Positions 16,752-24,378 of a DNA stretch of 64,000 nucleotides are shown here, in pieces; the stretch's first letter is position 1, and each line of letters starts with the position of its first letter. This stretch comes from DASUPK01 sp963782345 (GTDB lineage Bacteria > Actinomycetota > Thermoleophilia > Solirubrobacterales > 70-9), in assembly GCA_963782345.1 (NCBI GenBank), contig CAWAJF010000007.1:124001-188000 (forward strand). Direction: 5' to 3'. The notes beneath the pieces were generated by a model. It did no database searches. It was not told the origin of the DNA and was given only the letters and a program-made list of their open reading frames with translations. The position numbers and the translations under genes were made by a program.

Positions 16752-17222
16752 GTGGCGATCCATTGCCCCGAGTGCGGGTTCGTCAACGCAGAGGGGGCCA
16801 ACTACTGCCAGAAGTGCGGCGCCTACCTCTCCCGGCCTGAAGGGAAGGACGAGCCGACGACGATGACCTACACGGTCGACGAGTCGGGCGAGATGCACCA
16901 GGTGGACATCGATGAGGTCGTCGAGAAGCACGGGGCGGCCCTGGTGATCCGTGCCGGAGGCGGCCGCGCGGGCGAGAGCTTCACGCTCAACGACGAGCGC
17001 GTCTCGATCGGGCGCACGCCCGAGGCGGGCGTCTTCCTCGACGACGTCACCGTCTCGCGCAACCACGCCCTGCTGGTGCGCCGCAAGGACAGCCTCTACA
17101 TCGATGACCTCGGCTCGCTGAACGGCACCTATGTCAATCGCCGCAGAATCGAGTCCCATCAGCTTGCCGACGGCGACGAGATCCAGATCGGCAAGTACAA
17201 GCTGAGCTACCTGGAGAAGTGA
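16752..17222 (+). CDS. garA: Zinc-ribbon plus FHA domain protein (GarA/OdhI-like)
   Basis: The 156-residue product starts with a zinc ribbon (HCPECGF, YCQKCGAYL), has a linker with DEPTTMTYT, and ends with an FHA domain (VSIGRTPEAG, VSRNHALLVR, LGSLNGTYVNRRRI) that binds phosphothreonine. In mycobacteria GarA is phosphorylated on an N-terminal TT motif by Ser/Thr kinases and controls glutamate and 2-oxoglutarate metabolism. The TT pair here is placed similarly, which is inference. It overlaps the MerR-like gene by GTGA and follows the rsiG-like gene by 13 bases. Confidence 0.85.
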   Translation: MAIHCPECGFVNAEGANYCQKCGAYLSRPEGKDEPTTMTYTVDESGEMHQVDIDEVVEKHGAALVIRAGGGRAGESFTLNDERVSIGRTPEAGVFLDDVTVSRNHALLVRRKDSLYIDDLGSLNGTYVNRRRIESHQLADGDEIQIGKYKLSYLEK

Positions 17223-17974
17223 CCATGGAAGCCTCGCCCACGCCCTTCGACCGCAGTCACTCCCCCGAATCAACCGACGGCGCACCCTCCAACCGCAAGG
17301 CGCTCACGATCGGGGCGGTCGCGAAGATCCTCGGACGTGAGTTCGAGGACATCTCGATCTCGAAGATCCGCTACCTCGAGGAACAGAAGCTCCTCTCGCC
17401 GCGGCGGACGCCGGGCGGCTACCGGCTCTACAGCCAGGCCGACGTCGAGCGCCTGCGCGCGATCCTGCGCATGCAGCGCGACGAGTTCCTGCCACTCCGC
17501 GTGATCCGCCAGGAGCTCGCGGCGGGTGCACGGGAGGAGCGGGGAGGGACAGCCTCCCTACGGCGTGCGACCGCCGTCGAGGCCGGCAAGGGATCGAGAC
17601 TGACCATCGATGAGCTGATCGACCAGACCGGCGCCCGCTGGGAGCTGATCAAGGAGCTCGAGGACTGGCGGCTTGTCCAGCCCGAGAGCATCGACGGCAC
17701 GAAGCTCTACGACGACACCGACGCCGAGATCGTCAAGGCCAGCGCGGAGCTCGCCCGATTCGGCGTGGGGGGCCGCAATCTGAAGGTGCTTCGCACGGCC
17801 GCCGACCGCGAAGCGGCGCTGCTCGAGGCGGTGGTGGGGCCCGGACTGCGGTCCACCAACCACAACACCCGGCGCGAGGCGATGGAGAACCTTGAGAGCC
17901 TCGCGGCCGCCTGCAACAACCTCACCCACATGCTGCTCATCCGCGATCTGCGGAAGCTGACCGGCGAGGAGTAG
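17219..17974 (+). CDS. ftsR: MerR-family transcriptional regulator (FtsR-like)
   Basis: The 251-residue product has an N-terminal winged-helix MerR domain (LTIGAVAKILG, ISISKIRYLEEQKLLSPRRTPGGYRLYSQADVERL) and a C-terminal region with a second MerR-like helix segment (TIDELIDQTG.RWELIKELE). Its position directly after the FHA gene matches garA-ftsR of mycobacteria and odhI-ftsR of corynebacteria, where FtsR activates ftsZ. The GTG at 17219 overlaps the garA stop; an ATG two codons later (17225) is an equal alternative. Confidence 0.85.
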   Translation: MTMEASPTPFDRSHSPESTDGAPSNRKALTIGAVAKILGREFEDISISKIRYLEEQKLLSPRRTPGGYRLYSQADVERLRAILRMQRDEFLPLRVIRQELAAGAREERGGTASLRRATAVEAGKGSRLTIDELIDQTGARWELIKELEDWRLVQPESIDGTKLYDDTDAEIVKASAELARFGVGGRNLKVLRTAADREAALLEAVVGPGLRSTNHNTRREAMENLESLAAACNNLTHMLLIRDLRKLTGEE

Positions 17975-17982
17975 GTCCACGC

Positions 17983-18450
17983 ATGGCACGCGTCGTGCGC
18001 AGGCGCCGCATCGCCGCGCCCGCGAGCGCGCTCTGGAACGTCGTCACCGACCCGTACCACCTGCCACGCTGGTGGCCGAACACCCAGCGCGTGGAGAACG
18101 TCACGGAGGAGGAGCCGGCGAGGCGCAGCTGGACGCAGGTGCTCGAGACCCGCGACGGGCGCGGGGTCCGAGCCGATTACCACGGCGTGGCGGCAACCGA
18201 CGGCGAGCGCTTCGTCTTCGAGCAGACGGTCGAGGGGACGCCGTTCGAGCGCTTCGTGAAGCGCGCCCGCACCGAGATCAAGCTCAGCCCGCATGGCGGC
18301 GAGACCGACGTGACCATGTCCCTCGACCGGCGTCTGCGCGGCCTCTCGCGCCTCGGCTCGCCGATGATGCGCCGCGCCATCGGGCGGACACTGAATGAAG
18401 CGCTGATGGGTTTGGAGACGGCGGCGACCGGGGCGGAGGGACAGAGCTGA
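17983..18450 (+). CDS. SRPBCC-fold protein, putative lipid or polyketide binding
   Basis: The 155-residue product starts ARVVRRRRIAAPASALWNVV, then DPYHLPRWWPNTQRVENV, the usual opening of a START-like (SRPBCC) helix-grip fold with a large hydrophobic pocket. The C-terminal helix contains MMRRAIGRTLNEALMGLE. Such proteins bind or modify hydrophobic ligands; the ligand here is unknown. It sits between ftsR (8 bases) and an FAD-linked oxidase (8 bases), so the three are probably co-transcribed. ATG start with GAGGAG in the end of the previous gene. Confidence 0.8.
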   Translation: MARVVRRRRIAAPASALWNVVTDPYHLPRWWPNTQRVENVTEEEPARRSWTQVLETRDGRGVRADYHGVAATDGERFVFEQTVEGTPFERFVKRARTEIKLSPHGGETDVTMSLDRRLRGLSRLGSPMMRRAIGRTLNEALMGLETAATGAEGQS

Positions 18451-18458
18451 CGGCCGAG

Positions 18459-20054
18459 ATGAAGTGGTGGGGCTGGGGCGACCCTGATCGTCGCCTGGAC
18501 CTGCCACCGGGAGCGGTCGGCGCCCTGCGAGTGGAGCTTGGCGTTCGCCCGGAGGACGCCACCGAACCGGTGTCCATGGAGCGGGTCTGCCTGCCGGAGC
18601 CGCGTCCCGTCCCGGACGCCGTCCGCTCCGCCGCGGGCGAGGTGCTCGACGGCGCCGAGGATCGGCTGCGCCGCTCCACCGGCCGCAGCTACCCGGACTT
18701 GATCAAGCTGCGCACCGGGCGGATCGAATGGGCCCCCGACGCGATCCTGCGACCCGCCGACACCGCGGCAGTCGAGGCGGTGCTGGCGGCGTGCGCCGAG
18801 AACGGGGTGGCCGTGGTTCCCTACGGCGGCGGGACGAGCGTCGTCGGAGGACTCGACGCCATCGCCGGGCCCCATAACGCGGTCGTCTCACTCGACCTGG
18901 CACACCTGCGCTCTGTCGATCTCGACTCGAAGTCCCTCACCGCAACCCTCGGCCCGGGCCTCTCCGGCCCCGACGCTGAACGTGCACTGCGGGGCAGAGG
19001 GGCGACGATCGGCCACTTCCCGCAATCCTTCGAGCAGGCCACGATCGGCGGCTTCGCCGCCACGCGCTCGGCGGGCCAGGCCTCGAGCGGCTACGGGCGA
19101 TTCGACGAGGTCGTCACCTCGATCGAGCTCACCGCGCCCACCGGACGCCTGAGGACGCGGCAGACGCCTCACACCGCGGCGGGCCCATCCCTGCGCGAGC
19201 TCGTCCTGGGCTCCGAGGGAACGCTCGGCGTGATCTCCGAGGTCAGCTGCCGAGTGCGTCCGGCGCCGGCGGAGCGCTACTACGAGGGATGGATCGCGGA
19301 GGACTTCCACGCGGGCCGTGAGATCGTCCGAGACCTGGCCCAGGGCCACGAGGCCCCGGACGTCCTGCGCCTCTCCGACCAGGAGGAGACCCGGGTCTCC
19401 CTGGATCTGGCGGGGACCGAGGGCCTGCGCAAGCGCGCCCTCGACAGCTACCTGGCGCTGCGCCGGCGCCAGGGCGGCTGTCTGATGATCTGCGGCTGGG
19501 AGGGCGAACGGGAGTCCGTCAGGCGACGCCGCTCGCTCGGCCAGACGCGGCTGCGCCTCGGCGGCGCAGTGCCGCTCGGTTCCTCCGCGGGGCGCTCCTG
19601 GGAGCGGAGCCGCTACGGGGGGCCCTACCTGCGAGACGAGCTGATCAGCCTGGGGGTGATCGTCGAGACGCTCGAGACCGCTCACACCTGGAGCCGCCTG
19701 GACGAGCTCTACCGGGCCGTGGGCGGAGCGCTGCGTGGTGCTCTCGGGGAACGGTCGATCGTCATGTGCCACGTCTCGCACGCCTATCCCGACGGGGCCT
19801 CGCTCTACTTCACCTTCTTCGCCCGTGCGCGGCGCGGGAAGGAGCTCGAGCAGTGGCGGGAGGCAAAGGCCGCCGCCTGCGAGGCGATCGTCGCCGCCCA
19901 GGGGACGATCACCCATCACCACGCCGTCGGCCGCGACCATGCTCCCTACATGCGGGCGGAGGTCGGCGAGCTCGGCCTCGATGCGCTGCGCGCGGTCAAG
20001 GAGAAGCTCGATCCGGCCGGGATCATGAACCCCGGCAAGCTGCTGCCCGACTGA
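18459..20054 (+). CDS. FAD-linked oxidase, alkyldihydroxyacetonephosphate synthase-like
   Basis: The 531-residue product begins MKWWGWGDPD and holds an FAD-binding PCMH domain (VVPYGGGTSVVGGLD, GQASSGYGRFDEVV, LVLGSEGTLGVISEV) and a C-terminal domain with GTITHHHAVGRDH, the His-rich site of alkyl-DHAP synthases. Those enzymes make the ether bond of ether lipids by exchanging an acyl for an alkyl group on DHAP. Ether lipid synthesis is possible here, and a neighbouring lipid-binding fold fits, but a general FAD oxidase cannot be excluded. It ends 6 bases from a convergent gene. Confidence 0.83.
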   Translation: MKWWGWGDPDRRLDLPPGAVGALRVELGVRPEDATEPVSMERVCLPEPRPVPDAVRSAAGEVLDGAEDRLRRSTGRSYPDLIKLRTGRIEWAPDAILRPADTAAVEAVLAACAENGVAVVPYGGGTSVVGGLDAIAGPHNAVVSLDLAHLRSVDLDSKSLTATLGPGLSGPDAERALRGRGATIGHFPQSFEQATIGGFAATRSAGQASSGYGRFDEVVTSIELTAPTGRLRTRQTPHTAAGPSLRELVLGSEGTLGVISEVSCRVRPAPAERYYEGWIAEDFHAGREIVRDLAQGHEAPDVLRLSDQEETRVSLDLAGTEGLRKRALDSYLALRRRQGGCLMICGWEGERESVRRRRSLGQTRLRLGGAVPLGSSAGRSWERSRYGGPYLRDELISLGVIVETLETAHTWSRLDELYRAVGGALRGALGERSIVMCHVSHAYPDGASLYFTFFARARRGKELEQWREAKAAACEAIVAAQGTITHHHAVGRDHAPYMRAEVGELGLDALRAVKEKLDPAGIMNPGKLLPD

Positions 20055-20060
20055 GGCCGC

Positions 20061-20828
20061 TCAGCGCAGCGCTCCGCGCATCACCGGCGTGCCCGTCACC
20101 AGCGGGAGGGCGGCGCTCCGGGCCGCCTGCTGGACGGCGGCGGCCGCCTTGCGCTGGCGCGTCCGCGTGAGCTCGGCCACCTCGAAGCTCGGCAGCAAAC
20201 CCTCCGCCGCGGTCGGGATCGCCGTGCGGCCGGTCAGCTTGCCATCGGAGCCGACCGCGTGGAAGGCCACGGGGAGGCTTCGCCCGCCGGACCCGACGAA
20301 CCAGAGCACGTAGCTCTCTCCCGGCCCGCTCGGCTCGAGTCCCGTGATCGCGAGATCGACGGCAGGCTGATCGGCGACACGGACGACCGAGATCATCCCG
20401 CTCGCCTTCGACGCGCCGACGGGTGCGAGCTTGATCGGCGCGACGTCCTCCCGGGCGCCAGGCGTGGTCGTCGTCGCATCCCCACCCCCGCCGCCTCCGG
20501 TTACCGCGACCAGTAGGACGACGAGGGCGGCCACACCGGCGGCGGCGAGCGCCAGCCAGAGCACCCACGGCCTGCCCGCCCTGTCGGGGACGGGCGGACC
20601 CGGTGAGGGCTCGGTGGCGCCGGTGTCCCTTTCCAGCTCGCGCAGCCGCCGGTCTACGGCCTCCCGCGAGAACTCGCCATCGCCGGACTCACCCACCGCG
20701 ATCGCGGCCTGGTGGGCTCTGTCGCGGACTTCGCCGGCGCCGATCCCGAGCACGTCGGCGACCTGGTCGTAGGTACCTCCTGAGACGAGCAGCCGGAGCA
20801 GGGCGCGCTGATCCTCGCTCAACGCCAT
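20061..20828 (-). CDS. Membrane-anchored helix-turn-helix protein with RskA-like outside domain (copy B)
   Basis: The 255-residue product has a cytosolic N-terminus like sigma region 4 (LSEDQRALLRLLVSGGTYDQ, VADVLGIGAGEVRDRAHQA), a single membrane segment (WVLWLALAAAGVAALVVLL), a Gly-rich linker, then an outside domain with GESYVLWFVGSGGRSLPVAF and SDGKLTGRTAIP. That outer part resembles the C-terminal domain of RskA anti-sigma factors. It may be a transmembrane DNA-binding regulator rather than a classical anti-sigma factor. It lies 15 bases after its paralogue at 20844-22009 and is probably co-transcribed with it. Confidence 0.7.
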   Translation of the reverse strand: MALSEDQRALLRLLVSGGTYDQVADVLGIGAGEVRDRAHQAAIAVGESGDGEFSREAVDRRLRELERDTGATEPSPGPPVPDRAGRPWVLWLALAAAGVAALVVLLVAVTGGGGGGDATTTTPGAREDVAPIKLAPVGASKASGMISVVRVADQPAVDLAITGLEPSGPGESYVLWFVGSGGRSLPVAFHAVGSDGKLTGRTAIPTAAEGLLPSFEVAELTRTRQRKAAAAVQQAARSAALPLVTGTPVMRGALR

Positions 20829-20843
20829 CGGCTGGCGCCTCGC

Positions 20844-22009
20844 TCAGCCCTTCGAGTTCGTGGACGCTCCGGCCTGGCTCTGTGCCTGCTGGAGCTGCTG
20901 CTGGAGCTGCTGCAGCAGCTGGGTGCCGCTGCCTTCCAGCACCGGGGTCCCTACGAACGAGATCACTCCCGTCGCCTTCTTACTTCCCTGCTGCGCCCGC
21001 AGTGCCTGCTGGATCTGGTTCTTCTCGGCGGCGGTGACCCGCGAGAGCCGGATCATCTTCAGGGCTTGCAGGTAAACCAGCTCCTGGGTGGCCAGCGGCG
21101 CGGCGCCGGTCAGGTTGCCGTTCGAGCCGACCGTCTCCTGGCCGATCGGCCGGGCCTGCTGGTCGGACCCGTAGAGCCAGAGGACGTACTCGTCGCCGCT
21201 GGCGCTTGGCTCGAGGTGGGCGGCGTTGGTCTGCAGCGCGAAGCCGGAGATCGCCGGCTTCTTCGGGTTCTTCTGCTTCTTCGGTGAGACGGGGACCAGC
21301 GTGACCTGGCCGGTGGGAGGGCAGCTCTCGTTCGCAAAGTCGCCCACAGCCGCGAGCCCGGTCGTCGGAACGCCCGCCTGCTGCGCCGCGGTGGTGTCGA
21401 TCGGCTTGCAGTCGCCGGTCCCGCCGCTCCGCCGCCGCCGCCGCCGCTGGTCGCCACGACGATGATCACGATGACCAGGGCGAGCGCGGTGGCGACGCCA
21501 ACGATGAGCTGGGTCCGGCGCGGGCCCGAGGCGGAGCCGAGCCCGCTGAAGAAGGCGGCGGTCCGGGAGGCGATGCCGGGGCCCTTCGGAGGCCCTGGCG
21601 CGGCCGCTGGCGGCGCGGCCGCGTGCGGTTGAGCAGGCGCCGCGGCGAGGGGAGGGGGCGGTGCCGCCCGGCGCCCGCCGCGCGGCTCGGGGATCTCCGG
21701 AAGCTCAGCCCGCGGGGCGAGCAGCCTCAGGTTCTGCGCGAGGCGCTGCGCGAGCGCATTTGCCTCGGGATCGCTCTGCAGGTGACGAACGGCGTCCGCG
21801 CGGCCGATCGGATCGGCCTGCCCCAGCAGGTAGTCGCTGAGGCCGACCTGCGCATCTGGGTCGGCGCCACCGATCTCCGTCAGCGCGGAACGAGCCCGCG
21901 AGCGCACCTCGTCGGGCGCGATGCCCAGCAGGGAGCCGATGTCCTCATAGCCCTGCCCGCCTTCAAGCAGCAGCTGCAGCATCGCGCGCTGTTCGTCCGT
22001 CACCGCCAC
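20844..22009 (-). pseudogene. Membrane-anchored helix-turn-helix protein (copy A), frameshifted in a Gly tract
   Basis: The N-terminal frame from GTG at 22009 gives a helix-turn-helix (TDEQRAMLQLLLEGGQ, GSLLGIAPDEVRSRARSAL), a second short domain (LSDYLLGQADPIGRADAVRHL), a Pro/Ala-rich stretch and a membrane segment (LIVGVATALALVIVIIVV), then loses homology after a (GGC)n run near 21425-21450. The other frame continues with GTGDCKPIDTTAAQQ, EYVLWLYGSDQQARPIG and a Gln-rich end. A one-base deletion in a Gly codon would explain it. It could be a true pseudogene or a sequencing error in a GC repeat. It is a paralogue of the next gene. Confidence 0.7.
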
Positions 22010-22053
22010 GAGCGTGGAAGCCTAGGGCAGCGGCGGCGCCCGTGATGCAGCTC

Positions 22054-22668
22054 TTAGCCGACCTTTAGTCCCGGCTCCACGCGTCTCGCGAGACGCGGGT
22101 AGTGGGCCAGCAGCCCGTCCGAATCGAGCTCGAGATCGGCCGTGAAGTCACCGTCCCGGCTGATGTACCTGACGACCGACCCGCCCTCGGTCGTGCGCAC
22201 GTGCTCGTAGCGTTGTGGCGAGGCCTCGACACGCAGGCTCGGGGTTCGAATGAACGCCATCACGAAGTCGCCGCTGCCGCCGCGCTGAAAGCCGTGACGC
22301 AGGATCGGCATCGTGTTGGTCAAGGGCGAGTTCTCGATGTCGATGTCGAGCGCTTGCGAGAGGTCCGGGAGCGTGCCATCCCAGGGGCCTCCGGGCACCT
22401 CGCCCACATCGTCGATCAGATCGACCTCCCAGCGCCCCGAGCCATCGTGGATCAGCTCCAGGCGCCTGCTCCAGCCGTCTCCGCTGGAGGCCAGATCGAC
22501 CGCCCGCGTGACGAATCCGTCGTTGGCGTTCAGCTGGTAGCCGACTCGGTACGGGACCGGATCGGCCCCGATCTGGATTCCATTGCCGCCCAGTCCGCTC
22601 TCGTGGACCACCACTCCAGCCGCCTCGGTCATCCACCCCTCGACCCCCGTCCAGACGATGAATGCCAC
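22054..22668 (-). CDS. Putative glycolipid-binding domain protein
   Basis: The 204-residue product resembles the putative glycolipid-binding family (DUF1089-like): GVVVHESGLGGNGIQIGADP, VPYRVGYQLNANDGFVTRAV, then WDGTLPDLSQALDIDIENSPL and TNTMPILR. No signal peptide or membrane segment is seen, so it should be cytosolic. The GTG start at 22668 is divergent from the thioesterase, and a GATACT box lies 6 bases upstream, so it may be leaderless. The function of this family is not established. Confidence 0.72.
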   Translation of the reverse strand: MAFIVWTGVEGWMTEAAGVVVHESGLGGNGIQIGADPVPYRVGYQLNANDGFVTRAVDLASSGDGWSRRLELIHDGSGRWEVDLIDDVGEVPGGPWDGTLPDLSQALDIDIENSPLTNTMPILRHGFQRGGSGDFVMAFIRTPSLRVEASPQRYEHVRTTEGGSVVRYISRDGDFTADLELDSDGLLAHYPRLARRVEPGLKVG

Positions 22669-22686
22669 CGCGGGAGTATCCCCGAC

Positions 22687-22692
22687 TATCGT
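22687..22692 (+). promoter_or_regulatory. Candidate leaderless promoter -10 box for the PaaI-like thioesterase
   Basis: TATCGT ends 8 bases before the ATG at 22701. This favours 22701 over the earlier in-frame start at 22662. Confidence 0.5.
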
Positions 22693-22700
22693 CCCGCGCC

Positions 22701-23099
22701 ATGGAGCGGGAGAGGATCGTGCCGGCCGGCTTCTCGGAGGAGATCGGGGTCGAGTGGATCGACCTCGATCCGGACAACGCCCGCGCCCGGATCAAGGTCG
22801 AGGAGCGACACATGCAGGCCTTCGGCATCGTGCACGGAGGCGTCTACGCGTCGCTGGCCGAGAGCCTCTGCTCGGCGGCCACCTACGTCGCGGTCAGGGA
22901 CGACGGCCAGGTGGCGCTCGGCATGGCGAACAACACGACGTTCCTGCGGCCGATTTCAAGCGGATACGTGAACGCCCTCGCGCGGGTCCGCCAGCGGGGG
23001 CGCACCACGTGGATATGGGACTGCGAGCTGACCGACGACGACGGACGGGTATGCGCTCTCGTGCGGATGACGGCAGCGGTTCGGCCCCACCGCGACTGA
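22701..23099 (+). CDS. PaaI-like hotdog-fold thioesterase
   Basis: The 132-residue product has the hotdog thioesterase signature: AFGIVHGGVYASLAES (HGG with the downstream acidic residue) and MANNTTFLRPISSGYVNALAR. Such enzymes hydrolyse acyl-CoA, often phenylacetyl- or benzoyl-type. The substrate is unknown. I start at the ATG at 22701 because it begins the conserved fold and follows a TATCGT box. An ATG at 22662 would overlap the divergent gene. Confidence 0.83.
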   Translation: MERERIVPAGFSEEIGVEWIDLDPDNARARIKVEERHMQAFGIVHGGVYASLAESLCSAATYVAVRDDGQVALGMANNTTFLRPISSGYVNALARVRQRGRTTWIWDCELTDDDGRVCALVRMTAAVRPHRD

Positions 23100-23133
23100 G
23101 CCGGTCCGCTCGACAACGCCCGGCGCACATGAG

Positions 23134-24378
23134 ATGGTGTCGTCGATGCGGAAGTCCGAGATCCGCTCCCTGAGCGAGATCGCTGCTGGATCGCTGGCAC
23201 AACCAGGCGTCACCGCGCATGGGGTGCACAGCGCGGTTGCGAAGCGGGTATTCAGCCTCCTCGGCCCGATCGGCGCCCCCGTCCGGGTCATGCACGACGG
23301 GATCTCGGCCGCCTCCTATCGCGCCATCGGAGGTGCCCTTCGCGCACCGCTTCAAGCCGGCGGACGAGCGCTCGCCGGGCGGGCAGGCGAGGGCTCCGCG
23401 GCCATCGCCGACTCGAGGGGCGGCAGCCTGGCGCTCGGCGCCCTCAACGGCATCGCCGGAGACCGCCTCGCACGTGACCATCCCGATCTCGCCCTCGGCC
23501 TCACGGTCCGCCGCGGGGGGCGCGACGTCGCGCTCGACCCGGACGCGCTGGCGAAGGCCTTCCCCGACGCGACCCCCAGGCTCGCCGTCTTCGTGCACGG
23601 CCTGTGCGAGACCGACGCGGCCTGGAAGGTCGGTTCGTCCGGCGAGCGATCCTCTCCGAGCTATGGCTCTCGCCTGCGCGCCGAGCTCGGCTACACGCCG
23701 ATCTACCTGCGCTACAACACCGGCCTGCGCGTCTCCGAGAACGGCCGGCGGCTGACAGAGGCCCTCGACGCGCTCGTCGCCTCGTGGCCGACCCAGATCG
23801 AGGAGCTGGCGCTGGTCGGCCACTCGATGGGCGGCCTGGTAGCCCGGAGCGCCTGTCACTACTCCGAGCGGCAGGAGCACGTCTGGACCGAGCACCTGCG
23901 GCACGTGTTCTGCCTCGGAACCCCGCACCTCGGCGCGCCGCTGGAGCGGGCTGCCCACGCGGCCAGCTGGACCCTCGGCCGCCTTCCGGAGTCGCGGCCG
24001 TTCGCGGACCTCTTCTTCAACGGCCGCAGCGCCGGCATCAAGGACCTGCGCTACGGCAGCCTCGTCGAGGAGGACTGGCGCGACACCGATCCCGACGAGT
24101 TCCTGCGCCAGCGCTGCCGGGAGGTTCCCTTCCTGCCGACGGCGACCTACTACTTCATCGGCGCCACGCTGACCCGTCGCCACGACGGCCTGGGCGGCCT
24201 GATCGGGGACCTCCTCGTCCACTATCCGAGCGCTTCCGGCACGGGCCGCGATCGCCGGATCCCCTTCGAGGTCGAGAACGGCCGCCACCTCGGGGGCCTG
24301 CATCACATGAACCTCCTGAACCACCCCGACGTCTACACGCAGATCAGGGAGTGGATCGCCAAGCCGGGTGGCCCCTAG
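23134..24378 (+). CDS. Alpha/beta hydrolase, lipase/PGAP1-like
   Basis: The 414-residue product has about 140 N-terminal residues of small helices (Gly/Ala-rich), then an alpha/beta hydrolase: oxyanion region LAVFVHGLCETDAAW, nucleophile elbow LVGHSMGGLVAR, and a likely catalytic His in LGGLHHMNLLNHPDVY. This resembles PGAP1/lipase-type esterases. No signal peptide. The start is uncertain: ATG at 23134 or 23146, neither with a good ribosome site. Its stop shares the CTAG at 24375-24378 with nadE. Confidence 0.78.
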   Translation: MVSSMRKSEIRSLSEIAAGSLAQPGVTAHGVHSAVAKRVFSLLGPIGAPVRVMHDGISAASYRAIGGALRAPLQAGGRALAGRAGEGSAAIADSRGGSLALGALNGIAGDRLARDHPDLALGLTVRRGGRDVALDPDALAKAFPDATPRLAVFVHGLCETDAAWKVGSSGERSSPSYGSRLRAELGYTPIYLRYNTGLRVSENGRRLTEALDALVASWPTQIEELALVGHSMGGLVARSACHYSERQEHVWTEHLRHVFCLGTPHLGAPLERAAHAASWTLGRLPESRPFADLFFNGRSAGIKDLRYGSLVEEDWRDTDPDEFLRQRCREVPFLPTATYYFIGATLTRRHDGLGGLIGDLLVHYPSASGTGRDRRIPFEVENGRHLGGLHHMNLLNHPDVYTQIREWIAKPGGP

